Assembly: GCA_947561715.1 (NCBI GenBank)
Contig: OX387201.1
Location: 10,740,001-10,804,000, forward strand
Reading direction: 5' to 3'
Source: Ascidia mentula
Taxonomy: Eukaryota > Chordata > Ascidiacea > Phlebobranchia > Ascidiidae
Length of the DNA stretch: 64,000 nt
This document shows, one piece after another, positions 1 through 11,674 of this stretch. How positions within the stretch are numbered: position 1 is the stretch's first letter; every line of letters begins with the position of its first letter. Both the position numbers and the translations under genes were made by a program. The notes below the pieces were generated by a model. The model had not been told where the DNA came from. It saw nothing but the letters and a program-made list of their open reading frames with translations, and did not search any database.

Positions 1-2157
1 CGTGTTACCAAGGAAACACATGTGTACGTGTTTTGGCTGATATAGATCGCTTCGGGAGTGTAAATCGCTCATGTGGAAACAAGTCATGTCATTGAGCACG
101 CACACATACAAGAATCCACTTCCCAAGCAACCACCAACAAGTGTTGCCAAATATAGTATGTCAAGGTAAATATGACATACCGCCATATTTTTAATATTCT
201 AAGAAATTTTGTTTTCAGGTTTTGACAAAAGCCTAGAAATTTCCAGACAAAAAAGGGCGCAGAGATTTAAACAATTCCATTGCAACTCTGAGACATTTGC
301 GATATTTTGAAGCAAAAGCCTGAAAATGTCCCATCAGAGTCAACTACGTTTGAAAGTAGGCCTGGGAATTCGCTTTGGCCAAGTGAAGTTGAAAAGACGA
401 GTCCGCAGTTACGCTCAACAGTTTGGTCGCATGGGGTTTGCAGGGGCTTTCAAGCGAAGCCTGCGCCTCCGTAATTATCATCAAAGGAACGGGTTCCGAA
501 AGCGGGTGTGAATTTGTCGCCAGTGCATTAGGATATGAGTTGGTGGTGGGTCGGGCACATATCAAAAAGGCTAAAGCAAGGGTTTTTTGCAAAGTTGCAT
601 TAAGGATGTACTTAAAGTGGTAGTTTTATTTGGCTTGGGCTTCAATCTTCACAAAACACTCCGCGTCAACAAAGGATTAGCCAGACGCTTGTAAAAGCAA
701 ACGAATTCCTAAGGCGACAAAGTGAAAGTGTCGCCAACAAGCTACACACAGTCGCCACACCAGACACAAAATTCCACGTTGAGCTATTTGTTGATACGGT
801 CATCAGAACCTAGGCCATGGAGAAACAGGTCTTTCGCCGTCATATCAAGACATAGCGTCGCTTTGTGTTAAACGTTGATCTCCTATCAAGCATTGTTTGG
901 AAGTGGAGAGGGGTCGAGACGCGTGTAAACAGGTGACGCTAATATAGCGGCGGAAGGGATTGAGTTTCTGGCGCGTGACACCATGGTGTCGCAAGCGGGG
1001 GTCCATGGGAAAGTGACTGGGTGTTTTTTTTTATAACCAACGTTTTTAATGACCTCTGAATTGGGCTTAGTTTGGGCGGTAGTCGTTTGGCATCAGGAAA
1101 AGAAACACTAAAGTCCACAATAAATAACGCGTGAACCGGTTAATTAGTCAATAACTAAAGGAACCAACAAACAACCTTAAAGCATCACAAAGAATTTTTT
1201 TTCTTGCAATATACACGCCTTAACCGAATACAACGGCATAACTTCAGAACGTAGTATTTACTACTGGTAAACAATGTAAAAGGCAATATCAAGTAAAACG
1301 ACCTGAAGAAGGGATTTAGTGACGAAATTGAACTCCTTTCTTGACAGTGGGCGTCGTTTAAGCCAGCTGAATCGAGGGAAGGGAAACGCACCACTTGACT
1401 TGTGCGAGTTTCGTGATTAAAAGTAAAAAAACCCAACCCATTGGAAAGGAATGTTAACTAAGTGGGAAAAATCTCGCGTTTCAAGGAACAGATTTCGATA
1501 CTTCGGTGTCCAACATACACAAGAGTTTTGCGACGAGCCTTGCTGTGCCTGATCATGCCCGGACAAGTCTGCACAATCTCCAACAATTCGCATATAATAA
1601 GAGGATTTTATGTGCGTCCTATTCGGTAAATCTTAAGCAAGCATGACCATTGTATTTTAGTTAGGGCTTCACGGACCTTGTCGCCAAAAGTATCTAGAGG
1701 TTTTGGTTTATCATGTTACGCCATATTTGATAGGCGTGAACTAAAGAACAAATAAAGTGGAATACGCGATGGCTATCATGCTAAGAAAATAGCTCACCAT
1801 TTGTGAAGGTTAAACTACAAACGGAGGAAAATAGGAGGAATATTATAAACTGCTAGTGCGATAATCGCAAAGCGAAATCTTAAGCGCTTTGCTTTAAACA
1901 AACATCAAACGGGATGAAGTGGAAATTGCCATAGATTGCCACCAGGATACAATGAACAACTATCCAGGCAAAGAATGTATTTTCGACATTAGGTCTGCGT
2001 GCGTCGTGTCGTGATAAGTGGCGAAGAAATAATGTGTTTTTATCTGAAAAATGTGTACGTTCGAAGACGACCTTCGATAATCGAGTGCCACTCGAAATTC
2101 CTTCGCTAACTGTACAGGCGTAGATAATTACACAAGAAGCGGCAGCAGTAGACGTAC
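1..2157. other. Eph-A intron 6 (partial)
   Basis: No exon is recognised here. It matches 27095-29251, which is intron 6 of Eph-B. By that comparison, exon 7 of Eph-A would lie roughly 1.8 kb left of the window start. Several short open frames are shared by both copies (for example near 326-623), but they have no splice sites in phase with the gene and no family resemblance. Confidence 0.7.
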
Positions 2158-4413
2158 CTTCGCAAGTGGTCAACAGGCTGTTGGCTTGATAACCGGGTTT
2201 GCAGTGACACACTCCAGTCCGCACCTTCCACTCGCCCTTGCTGTTGCAGTAATAACGAGGCGCTAAGATGAAAAACACATTAATTTATCCATGTCCTAAA
2301 AGTTCCAATTTGTACTTTTTCGCGAAGACATTTAAACGGCGTCAAGACTAATTTCTGTGCAAGTTGTGCTTTTTGAGTCAATGCAAAAGTAAAATCGATG
2401 TTCATTATCCGAATTAACAATTCGGTCTTTTCGAATGTTAAACAAACATAAATTACTTGTTAAACTAGTTGCTTTCGCGTATTCCACGCATTTTCCTTCC
2501 ACTTCTACCAGTGATGCGACGTCATTTCCGGCCACAGTTCGGGAAAAGTAAGCGAGGGAGTTGGTGATATTTGGACAGTAGTTGGAATAAACGCGTACTC
2601 TCATTAAAGACATACACGCACCTTTGTCTTGTGCAGCGATGTAAAATCCGCGCCTGAAAACACATATTCACATTTCTTGCGCAATATTTGTGATATTATC
2701 TCTATAGTTTCATTTCGAAAAAAGTAATAAATAATGTATGAAGCCATTTCGAAAAATATATATTCAAAAGTTACACAACAACCTATAAACCCTATGATCG
2801 TGAGTGATTAATATATTGAAAGGAAAACAGGACAAAACACTTTCAGAGAAACGAGGTTTTGGGTTCAGAAAACATAAACCAATTACTTACTTCTTGAGGG
2901 GTCCGAGTGTCCAAGTTTTATAATTTATGCCCTGTTTTCTGCTGAACTTGATATTGCTGAATCGTTCACCAGCAGCTATTGTGTCAATCTTCACGTATGG
3001 ATTTTCACGCCAAGGCGGGAATGTACTTGACGACTGGTCGCTATCCGATTCGTAGTAAAACAGATTAAAAGTCTCGCTGCATCCGGAATCAAGCTCCTCG
3101 CATTTCACCATGGCAAATTCAACGTCGATATAAGCTCGCTTAGCACCCCTGATTTTCAAAGAGAGATGTTCAGTGATGGCGGCTGTCTGTTCATACTTTT
3201 TAAATATCTTCTATAGTTTTAGCATATCGTTGACAGCGTAGTGCCAAACAATGGGCTTTAAAAATAAACAGGTTGGTTTGCGGTAAATTGTGGATACGAT
3301 GATGGCAACAGGTTTTGTTTCTCTCTCGCGACTTTTGCAAGAGACCCTTTAAAACCGCGCGTCAAGCTGTTATCTGGAACGGACGGAAACAACCCATAAA
3401 CAAAGCAGCGGCAGATTTGGTGGCGCTTACTTGGATTCGATGTAGGGAGATCTTATCCAATTGCTGGGATTAGGATTTGCTTCGGTGTTACAAACTTGGT
3501 GATATCGAATGGAGTCTTGCTTAAGGCTTAATCCTGTTAATTCCTCCCACTGAAGAAATGTGAATTAAAAATATTTTATCGAAGAATTCGGATTCAAAAA
3601 ATCTTTTATCGGCAAAGATGTGGCTTGACATTACAGCACTTTTCAATGCAATAAAGTTTCTGTTTGCAAAAATATTGGTCACTTGTTACGTTACAGTTTG
3701 CCTCTCTACACAAAGTTAGTTTTCAGATTAACGTCAACATTTCAATATGTCCTTCCACAAATTTACTGCTCTAATTAACCTAATGATACGCTGCGAGGCA
3801 ATAAAAGCATTTCTCACGGCACACATTGTTCCGCCGCTTGCGACACGCCCATTCATGCGGCAAAACCACGCTGCTTCATTTGTTCGATCAAAACACTTAC
3901 CCCGCCACGTTCCGGGTATTTTGTCCACAGCAGATCGCTGGTGCGAGATTTTGTGTCATATAATTCCTCTGCAAAGACAGAGTGTTGTTTATTTTAATTA
4001 TAGTGATGTGGCCTCCGCATGCCAACCATAGTAAAAGATCGCGAATGTGTACACTGGGACCATGTTTGCTTATTTTAGCCTAAACCGGTCCAGACCCGAA
4101 GAATGTTGGGCGAAATAGGAAAACCAGTCATGCGAAGCAACCGTTTATGCTGGTGCTCAAATTTTATATCATAACCATGTAAACATTAGACTTGTGTTGC
4201 CTTGAAGGTAGTTTATGTCAAATTGTTTTCTTCTATACCTAATAGTAATGCACCGTCGCGTTACCAAACCAACATACAAGTTTTTTTTTAAATCACAACA
4301 CAGTAAAAATAGCAAAACTTACCGATATTTGCTCTGACCGTAAGAACATGTTGAAATAACAGCAATAAAAACTTCAACGCAAATCCAAGCGTATTAAAGG
4401 TGAAAACGTTCAT
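2158..4413 (-). CDS. Eph receptor copy A, exons 1-6 (3' part off window)
   Basis: Exons, in gene order: 4323-4413, 3901-3968, 3431-3549, 2891-3148, 2457-2653 and 2158-2262, all with GT-AG junctions and matching phases. Exon 1 encodes Met and a hydrophobic signal peptide (FALKFLLLLF core). Exons 2-5 encode the ephrin-binding jelly-roll domain, recognisable by DLLWTKYPERGG, a Trp-Glu-Glu start to exon 3, NWIRSPYI, TFPPWRENPYVKIDTIAA and SLVEVEGKC. Exon 6 starts the Cys-rich region (YYCNSKGEW, CHCKPGY). The product should be the extracellular half of an Eph receptor, which binds membrane-bound ephrins in cell guidance. Compared with copy B, most changes are silent; E/Q and K/E differences lie in the SLVEV segment and P/A at the start of exon 6. 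The remaining exons should lie left of the window, so integrity is unknown. Confidence 0.88.
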
Positions 4414-4943
4414 TGTAGCCTACAAATACAATCCACGATTTCTGAGGTGCCTTGGCGCTGTGCTTGATCTGATCTTTGATCTTTTTCAGGCAAAATGACA
4501 GTAAAATGCTGGTAGGCTTGCTTAACTGTGCAAATACAGAAAAGTTGAGATACAACGAGAAGCCCGTGTATTTGAGCACACAATAGATGTCAAAATCAAC
4601 GACGAACTACGAACGTTTTCCGTAACGTTGCATTGTTTACACTGTGAGTAACACATATGACAGGAAATACTAAATAAATGGGTCGAAAATATGTGTCACA
4701 GTCACAGAAACTGCACTTCATTCATAAAACTGGCTAAAATGTGACTGGCACACAGTCCTGCGAGTACTATTTTGCTGCTTGCCCTAAAACACAACGCATC
4801 TCATCGCTCTCCAACATGTAATCGTTCTGTCGGCGCTTCTCTGAAGCAATCGCTTGTGGAGACCACCTTGCGTTTCGAAAAAAAATTATCAGGCACGCGT
4901 CTGCTCAATCAAGCGTAACAATGATGTTTTTGACTCTCTTCTG

Positions 4944-5016
4944 CCGTATAGAGGATGTAACAACAGCTGAAACCGTATAGAGGATGTAACAACAGCTAGA
5001 GGATGTAACAACAGCT
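4944..5016. repeat. Short tandem repeat at a deletion scar
   Basis: A unit of about 25 bases containing GTATAGAGGATGTAACAACA occurs at 4944-4968 and 4973-4997, and a shorter third copy ends at 5016. In copy B one truncated unit is followed by about 960 bp (roughly 32057-33010) that copy A lacks. The repeat therefore sits on the breakpoint of the deletion that removed BHMT1 exons 6-7 from copy A. Confidence 0.75.
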
Positions 5017-5216
5017 GGTTGTGAACGAAAAACTGGGAGTCGTGCGACAGGTTAGGGAGTCTTAAGAATTCGATTTAATTATAGATTTATAAAAGCTGAG
5101 GTTGGATCTAGGAGATTCAGAAAGCTGTTCTGTGAGCGCAGTTTAATTGATCGTATAGTCTAAGTTCACAAGATCGTCTTCACATGGCACATTTAAGAGA
5201 TAATATAATAGATTAC

Positions 5217-7091
5217 CTCGTGGGCAAAAGCTCTTATATGATGAGGTTCAATTCCACAACATCCTCCAATATATCTAACTCCAATGTTATGAGCTTCCCT
5301 CGCAAATTTGTGGGCATCAATTCGAGTGATAGTTCGCTGATCCAAAGCTGTATATATATGACGTACATTTTGTACAAAAGCATTTGCATTACTTTGCATA
5401 AACACCGACCAACATTACTCACAGCTCATTTAAAAACAAGAGTGCGTACTTGTTACTGAAATAATTGAAACTGAAGCATTTTTTCCCTTTAAGCAGCCAA
5501 ATTTCAACACGCTGATATGAAAACTTTATTACAGCACTAAACAAACAACTAACATACCCAATGGTGCTTCCGGTAGTGCGGTATACCCATAGATATTATT
5601 CTCAACTTCAGGACATAACCATCCCAGAGGTTGGCACATCAGGTAGGGATGTAGATCAGCTTCATCCAATGCTTTCTTCATTATTTTTAACGTCTTAAGG
5701 TGAGTATTGATATCGTACATACAATTAAGACCTAAAAATTAAGCGGGTCTGTTTCATGCATTGCTAAATTTAAATGTATAGCTTATATTGTAACTCTACC
5801 GATAATGTCGGCTCCCGCCCTGGCCATTCTTACGGCACATTCCCCCACAGAAACACCATCTTTGTCTCCCATTGGACTAATCCGCATGGTGGCAGCAATG
5901 GGCTTTTTCGCTCTTTTCATGACGTCGATGCAGATTTCCAACTCCTCAATGTACCAGAAAAACTACCACAAGATAATAATAGCTTTGAAAAAAATGTTAA
6001 TTTTGTGGTTAAAATTTCTTTTTGTCAATTATTTGCTGTTTACAAATAATTTTTGCCTTGTTGATGCAATTTAACATCCGGGATGGAAATTTCATATTGT
6101 CGATTGGGTTTTCTTTTATTTTGATTTTTAGCGCGGAGTTGCTAAATCTAATAATATATTTTTTATCCGTGAAAAACATTCAGGCAAATCCTTTGAATAG
6201 GAATTGGACATTTGTCAAATTTTACCTCTCCAAGAATAAAATCGACGTCATGATCGATAAAAACTTGAAGTTGAGTTTCAAATTCCTTTCTCACTGCGTC
6301 AATTCCTTTCTTCTGTGCAAAGCTTACGACTGGCGAGAGACCTCCACAGACTAAAGCATCACCTTCGTCTGCGATTTCACGAGCAATATCACAAGCTGCT
6401 TTGTTCACTGCAAGATCAAATTTATTTAAAACTTTTTTTTTAAATAAGGACGCAATGTAGCAAAGTCTGTGATTTTGAGCACGATTTTATCAAAGCTTGG
6501 ACCTGAAAAGTCGGACGATGGACGCATTTTTTTAAATTTTGGAATGAACGAATGAAAACGGTACAGAATTGAAATAGGATTATTGCAAATTTCTAAAACA
6601 TATCTTCGTGAAAAATACGTTATGACACAAAGGATTAATGGATACCTAAATTTATAAATTAACCTCACCTATACTTTCGTTCTAAACTGACAGAATATAA
6701 AGCACTGTGCGGTAAAGGACTGTATTTATCAGTTTGTACATGTGTAAGCATGTTTATTATATCACGTTAGGCCTGCAGTTGAATGTACAGATACATTTGT
6801 ATTTAGTAGCAACTTCCACGTTTGAAAACTTACCGTTAGTTTAACATTAGCACTTTTTAGTTTACCCTCGCTGCAGTAAAAACTTGGTGTTTGCACGACG
6901 TCCGATCCAGCCCTCACATATTCCCTGAGCAACTGACGAACTGCCTCCGGGTAAAGTACACACGCTTCAGGTGTCCATGGTCCAGCAGAACAATATCCAC
7001 GTTTTTCAAGCGTTACACACATGCTTCCATCCCCAATAACTGGACCTTCCTTTAGTCTCTCCAAAATCCCCTTTCTCGTCCTTTTAGACAT
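5217..7091 (-). pseudogene. BHMT1 copy A, broken betaine-homocysteine methyltransferase
   Basis: Exons recognised: 6834-7091 (ATG at 7091), 6226-6407, 5800-5962, 5558-5731 and 5217-5347. They encode the BHMT barrel: [39 protein letters not shown], the zinc ligand in GLNC and the GGCCG motif. BHMT transfers a methyl group from betaine to homocysteine, giving methionine and dimethylglycine. Two lesions are visible. Exon 2 lacks 10 bases just after its acceptor relative to copy B, so the correct splice from exon 1 runs straight into TGA. Exons 6 and 7, present in copy B at 32786-32883 and 32232-32310, are missing with about 1 kb of DNA. A rescuing alternative splice cannot be excluded, but both ends of the reading frame are damaged. 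Confidence 0.88.
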
Positions 7092-9002
7092 TTTGGAAAG
7101 ATTTTCGTTTGTTTATATCCAAAAGCAATCAACTCTATTCTGTTTTGTCTTACAAGATGAAATCAACATAGGAAATTAGTGCAAATACCAGAAACAGTTT
7201 TGCACGGTAAAGGCAGCTCATAAAATGTGGGAAAGTAACGCGTTGGATTTGTTAAGATTTGTGCTTATTTTGGACTTAATACGGATTATTAGTGGCCTAG
7301 GATTTAAAAAAATCTAGACCCACACTATACAATGTCCTCTGAAATCAGGCATAGTTTCTGAAATACAATTTCGTTGTCAAACTACAGCGTTCCTATATTT
7401 TTAGTCCTGGCCAGTGGTCACCCTGATAATAAGACTTGCCCTCATCAAGAATACTTTTTTAAGTCTATGAACGTAATGAGGGCATTTGATATTGCTTTTA
7501 ATTGAAAAGCTTACAGTACTCGTAACGCTCAAGCACGCTCTCCAAACATTTTTATTTCGCTCTGCCTGGTAAATGATTTAAAAGACGTTGCAAGCATAAC
7601 CACTGAGGCGTATCGAGTTGCAAGGCAAACAGACGAAGGCAAAATTTTTTTAAGCGTAAGCTTGCGTTGAAACGGATTTGGACCAACGCCATCAGAACGA
7701 TGCACTGGAAATCCCACGTTTAAATACGTATTCTTATCATGGATAAATTTGACTAATGTTTAGCAATACGGCCATATTTTTTTTATTTTTTTGTCGTTAT
7801 GTGGTCGGGGATACTTCGGACATCATAGCAAAGAATGGCTTAAAGAACGCCGACTTTGACGAAAACACGCTGAATTTTTGACTTGGGTATTGACACCGTC
7901 TGTATCGAGGAAATCCCAGGTTGTGGTGACTAAAAATCATTCCGTACGCAGCGGAATATGCGTCCGAGACAAGATGTAGTCCAAAATCTAACGCATGCGG
8001 TAACGACTTCACCCAACACGTCCAGTTCATTATGTAGCATAATAAGTTAATCGTAGCCGAGTTCTCGTCAGCAGACATCACTAGCAGCATTTTAGCGAAC
8101 ACAGCGAATACTCTCACAAAACAATCATCAACTTTCATGTTTATTTTATTCTATCATTGCAGTTTCACTCAACTCGTTTCCAAAGTCTTTCACAGATGGT
8201 AAAAAACTATAGAAGGCACATTCTGTTGGTTAACGGGTAATCTAAAAAGATGTACCTTCATCATATGTTCTTTCGGTTGCCGTCAACCTTGGTCCACCAT
8301 AAAAATCGTAGACTAGCTCCATCTTATGATCTTACATTCATTCGATATGACAGTCTACTTTTAAACCTTATCAGAACACTGAAGCGTTCAAATAGGTTCG
8401 GCCGGCTGTCATAATTGAAACTAATTCTACTTGCGTGTTGTTGCTGCAAACTATACTAAATTTGGGACTCCGTGAGCAGACTTATTATTTATCAATTGAA
8501 AGACACCTTGCAATTATCAGTTGGTTGTATTAAATTGTCCAAGGCGTTTAGTGACTTATTCAAATAAAATTGTACACGTGACTGAGTTATAGCGAACTAA
8601 TTACAAATAGCGTGAGAGCGTGATAACAGTAATACCAAGTCTGGGAACAAAGGAATTCGAAGGCATTTTATAACGACGTAAGAAAAAATGTGTGTTGTCC
8701 AGCAGGATGCCAGAAAGCTGTGGAAATTCTTGCCGAAAAGCTTAACGCCGTCTGCATCCTTTCCGTCCGGCCTTCCAGTGTGTGTGGTTGGAAACATGCG
8801 TGGTGCTACAACACCAACTAAGTTGTTCATAGTTTCTTTCGTAGGCGCGACGCTTACGAAAGTGCAACATCACCGCCTTTAATCCTGATGGAAAATCCAA
8901 ATCTTCAAGGTAAGGCATCTACTTTTTTTGCATGGAGTTTGTTTGGCTTTAAGGAAATTCGTCAATGGTGGTAAAATTTATTCACTTATTTTATGATGTT
9001 TA
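7092..9002. other. BHMT1-A upstream region, no gene recognised
   Basis: This corresponds to 35108-37023 in copy B. The part at about 7400-7740 also resembles the upstream flank of BHMT2-B (46900-47940), so it was carried along when BHMT1 and BHMT2 arose from one another and may hold promoter sequence. Open frames at 7797-8138 (minus) and 8597-8882 are kept in both copies. A 22-23 base insertion in copy B changes the first, and no family was recognised, so no gene is called. Confidence 0.5.
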
Positions 9003-11674
9003 AGTCACACCTAGCAAAAGAAAACACAATTTAGAAGTGGAAAGGATGGAACACGGTAACTTCCCAGTTCGAAAATTATCTCATTGTCATGAATGCTGCA
9101 TCAAACGATCACCAATGATCATTATTGATTTGCATCACATAATTCGGGTAAAATTCAGGAATATATCCCCTTTTTAATACCTGATCATGAATGATTATAC
9201 TTGAAGTTCATGAGTTGGAATGTGGGATAAATCAGATACTGTTCAGAAATAGTTCAAATCAAATTAGGTTCTTTCGTCGACGCTTCAAGGGAAGTCGTCA
9301 AACGCCCAAAGCAGCAAAAAAAATCTATGATGTGTGCGTCGATCTTAAAGAGGGCGAAATTTAACATAACAAAACCTTTTTATTTCAACTGTACGAAGAG
9401 AAACTGTTCGTTGTACACCTTGCGAGTCCGTCAACAATTTTAAAAATCCACCAACAATTTTCGATTGTCCGAATGTTTTGGTAAATTTTTACAATAATTC
9501 TTTTTGTAGAAGCAAAAGATACGTTATAAGCATTAAAGTACACAGAAAGTTACTTTAAAATAATATTTAAAACGAAACTAAAACGCAAGCAACCAATCAA
9601 AGCCCTCGTGATGCATTCCAACGAGCAATCCAATTACCGGGCAATTTAAGTCTGGTGCGTCGATGCAGAGCGATTTCAGTTTAGTTGTTAATTGTGTTGG
9701 AAAAGTTAAGCCAGGTTTCAATAGTTTGTAATGCTGATTTGTCCAATGCAAGTTGCTAAGTTACTGTTTTGTATCCCAGTAAACCGAATGGAGTGCAGAA
9801 TTTTTGTTCTGTATCATTGTAAGCAACGAATTTCAGGAGGTTTTTGGGGATAACCTGTATGTATATACATATGTTGTTATAGGAAATGTGGTCGGTATCC
9901 TTTTATTTGTCGTTGTCTTGGATGAAAGGATTTCACATCATTCCAGCTTACACCTTATTTGTTCAAATTCTGGATAACGAACATGTCACCCTGGACCAGT
10001 GTTCTGCAGAAACAAAATGACTTGCGTAGTTTGTTTTTTTGTTTAATGTTGCTGTTTTTCAGGGTTTGGTGCGATGAAAAATTGTTTCGACGGATGCCAC
10101 GTTGTTGCCGATTCATACATCTAGTTTGTACTGTGCTGATGCCAACAACATCCATTTGATCAAAACTGAAGGAACACTAAGCTTGTGCAGCCGATTCCAA
10201 ATTTGTGTTCGATCAAAACAACATCCCATAAAACACGTCAATGACTGGAGACGTTCGTAAGCATCCATTATTTTGTTTCGTGGTTGTAAGTTGTGATATG
10301 TCGCAGTGTTCGGAAGTATGAAGTAATATGTCAACGGGATTAGGTCGCTGTTTAAATTTAGGCCAATCAGTTCAAACAGTGCAGACCATACAGGACAATG
10401 GATTACCTTTCGGAAGCAAAACTTCTTGTGGTTATTTTGACTTTCTCCTTAACAACAACCAAACAAACATTTTTACAAAATTAACCGAAAAAGTAACTAC
10501 CACAATAAAACATAACACTACTGAAAATAAGGCTTAGGAGAACTAACGTAGGAAAAACATGCTCAAAAAGAATTTTCAATAAAACAATAAACCAATCGGT
10601 GTGAATTTGTGGTAGTTTTGCAGACAGAATTAAGAGATAAGCTGAAAGAATGTAAACAAAAACCTCCGATTTGGTCGTTAGTACTTTAATTAGCTGGTAT
10701 CGGAATTGTTAGAAATGAGCTTCGCCGCTGTTGGTATTGTTACGACAATGCATTCCTGATGTTGCATTCGTTCATAGTTAGATCTGAAGGGTATATAATG
10801 ATATCGTCCTTACTCTACCAGTCGTCGATGTTTAACCACTCACTGCCTAAGGTCAGACCGAAAAGAGTTTTTATTTTGCAACAACAATTCGGCAGCGGCA
10901 CGGCACGGCTAGAATAGTTGCCGATTTTCTATACAACCAGCGTCCAGCAATCTTGGGACCTTATGCCCTGAGTAGATCTACCTAGTTTAACAGTTTTGAG
11001 AAACCAAATTTGGTAAATTTTATTATTTAAAACTTGTTTGAATTGTAGGGTTTAGTGTAATTAGGCGTGCATTCAGCCATATGTCCGGCAAGCTACAATT
11101 ATAAGACCACAAACCACGTCAATCATATTACAATCATGCTGCAGAGAATATCGCATTAAAAATTCGTACTTAAAAATAAGTGTGCACCAACAAATAATCA
11201 CCATGCAGTTGTTTGTAGGTTACAAAAAAAACCATCACGCTTGATAAATTTATCGCCTTCCCCAACCATTCCAGCAAATAGTTGGTTTAATTAAGTTTTG
11301 AATAAACTGGTGAAAATGGGCGACCAGTTGATGGTATGCAGTTCATCCAATAATCATCAGCGCCCCTAGAGCAAGGAATGTAAGCAAAGAGATTGGAGAA
11401 GCATCTACATACATTGTAGGACATATTAAACAAAAAGTCCAAGCATATTGGAGCATTCGTGTTATCTCTTCAGATGTAAATGCAATGATAATGCAGCGAG
11501 AAGTTGGAAAACGACACTATACTTTGTATACTTATAGCTTCTACTGCCACTGCGATTATAAACTCACTTTGGTTGAATCGCTACACTTGTACTTTTTTTT
11601 AAAAGTGCCCCAAGTTTTGGACAAAGATTGTTCGCCGGAGGAAGTTTCTTTCTCTCATCCGCAAGCTAAAACAA
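9003..11674. repeat. 2.4-kb unit, single copy in A
   Basis: This segment occurs once in copy A and three times in tandem in copy B (37024-44496). It starts at a GTCACACCTAGC-like sequence and ends in BHMT2 exon 6. It contains the last BHMT2 exon at its right end. The rest (about 9003-11280) shows no recognisable protein family. Open frames near 9955-10334 recur in every unit but are short and lack convincing splice structure. Confidence 0.8.

Noticed and set aside
326..623. Overlapping open frames on both strands, repeated at 27421-27718
   Set aside because: Their conservation is explained by the recent segmental duplication. They lie in Eph intron 6 with no splice phase or family support.
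7797..8138. Minus-strand open frame of 113 codons, with a counterpart in copy B
   Set aside because: A 22-23 base insertion in copy B changes its C-terminal part and it has no recognisable domain, so coding constraint is not shown.
8597..8882. Open frames on both strands upstream of BHMT1-A
   Set aside because: The minus-strand frame is shifted in copy B and neither frame resembles a known family.
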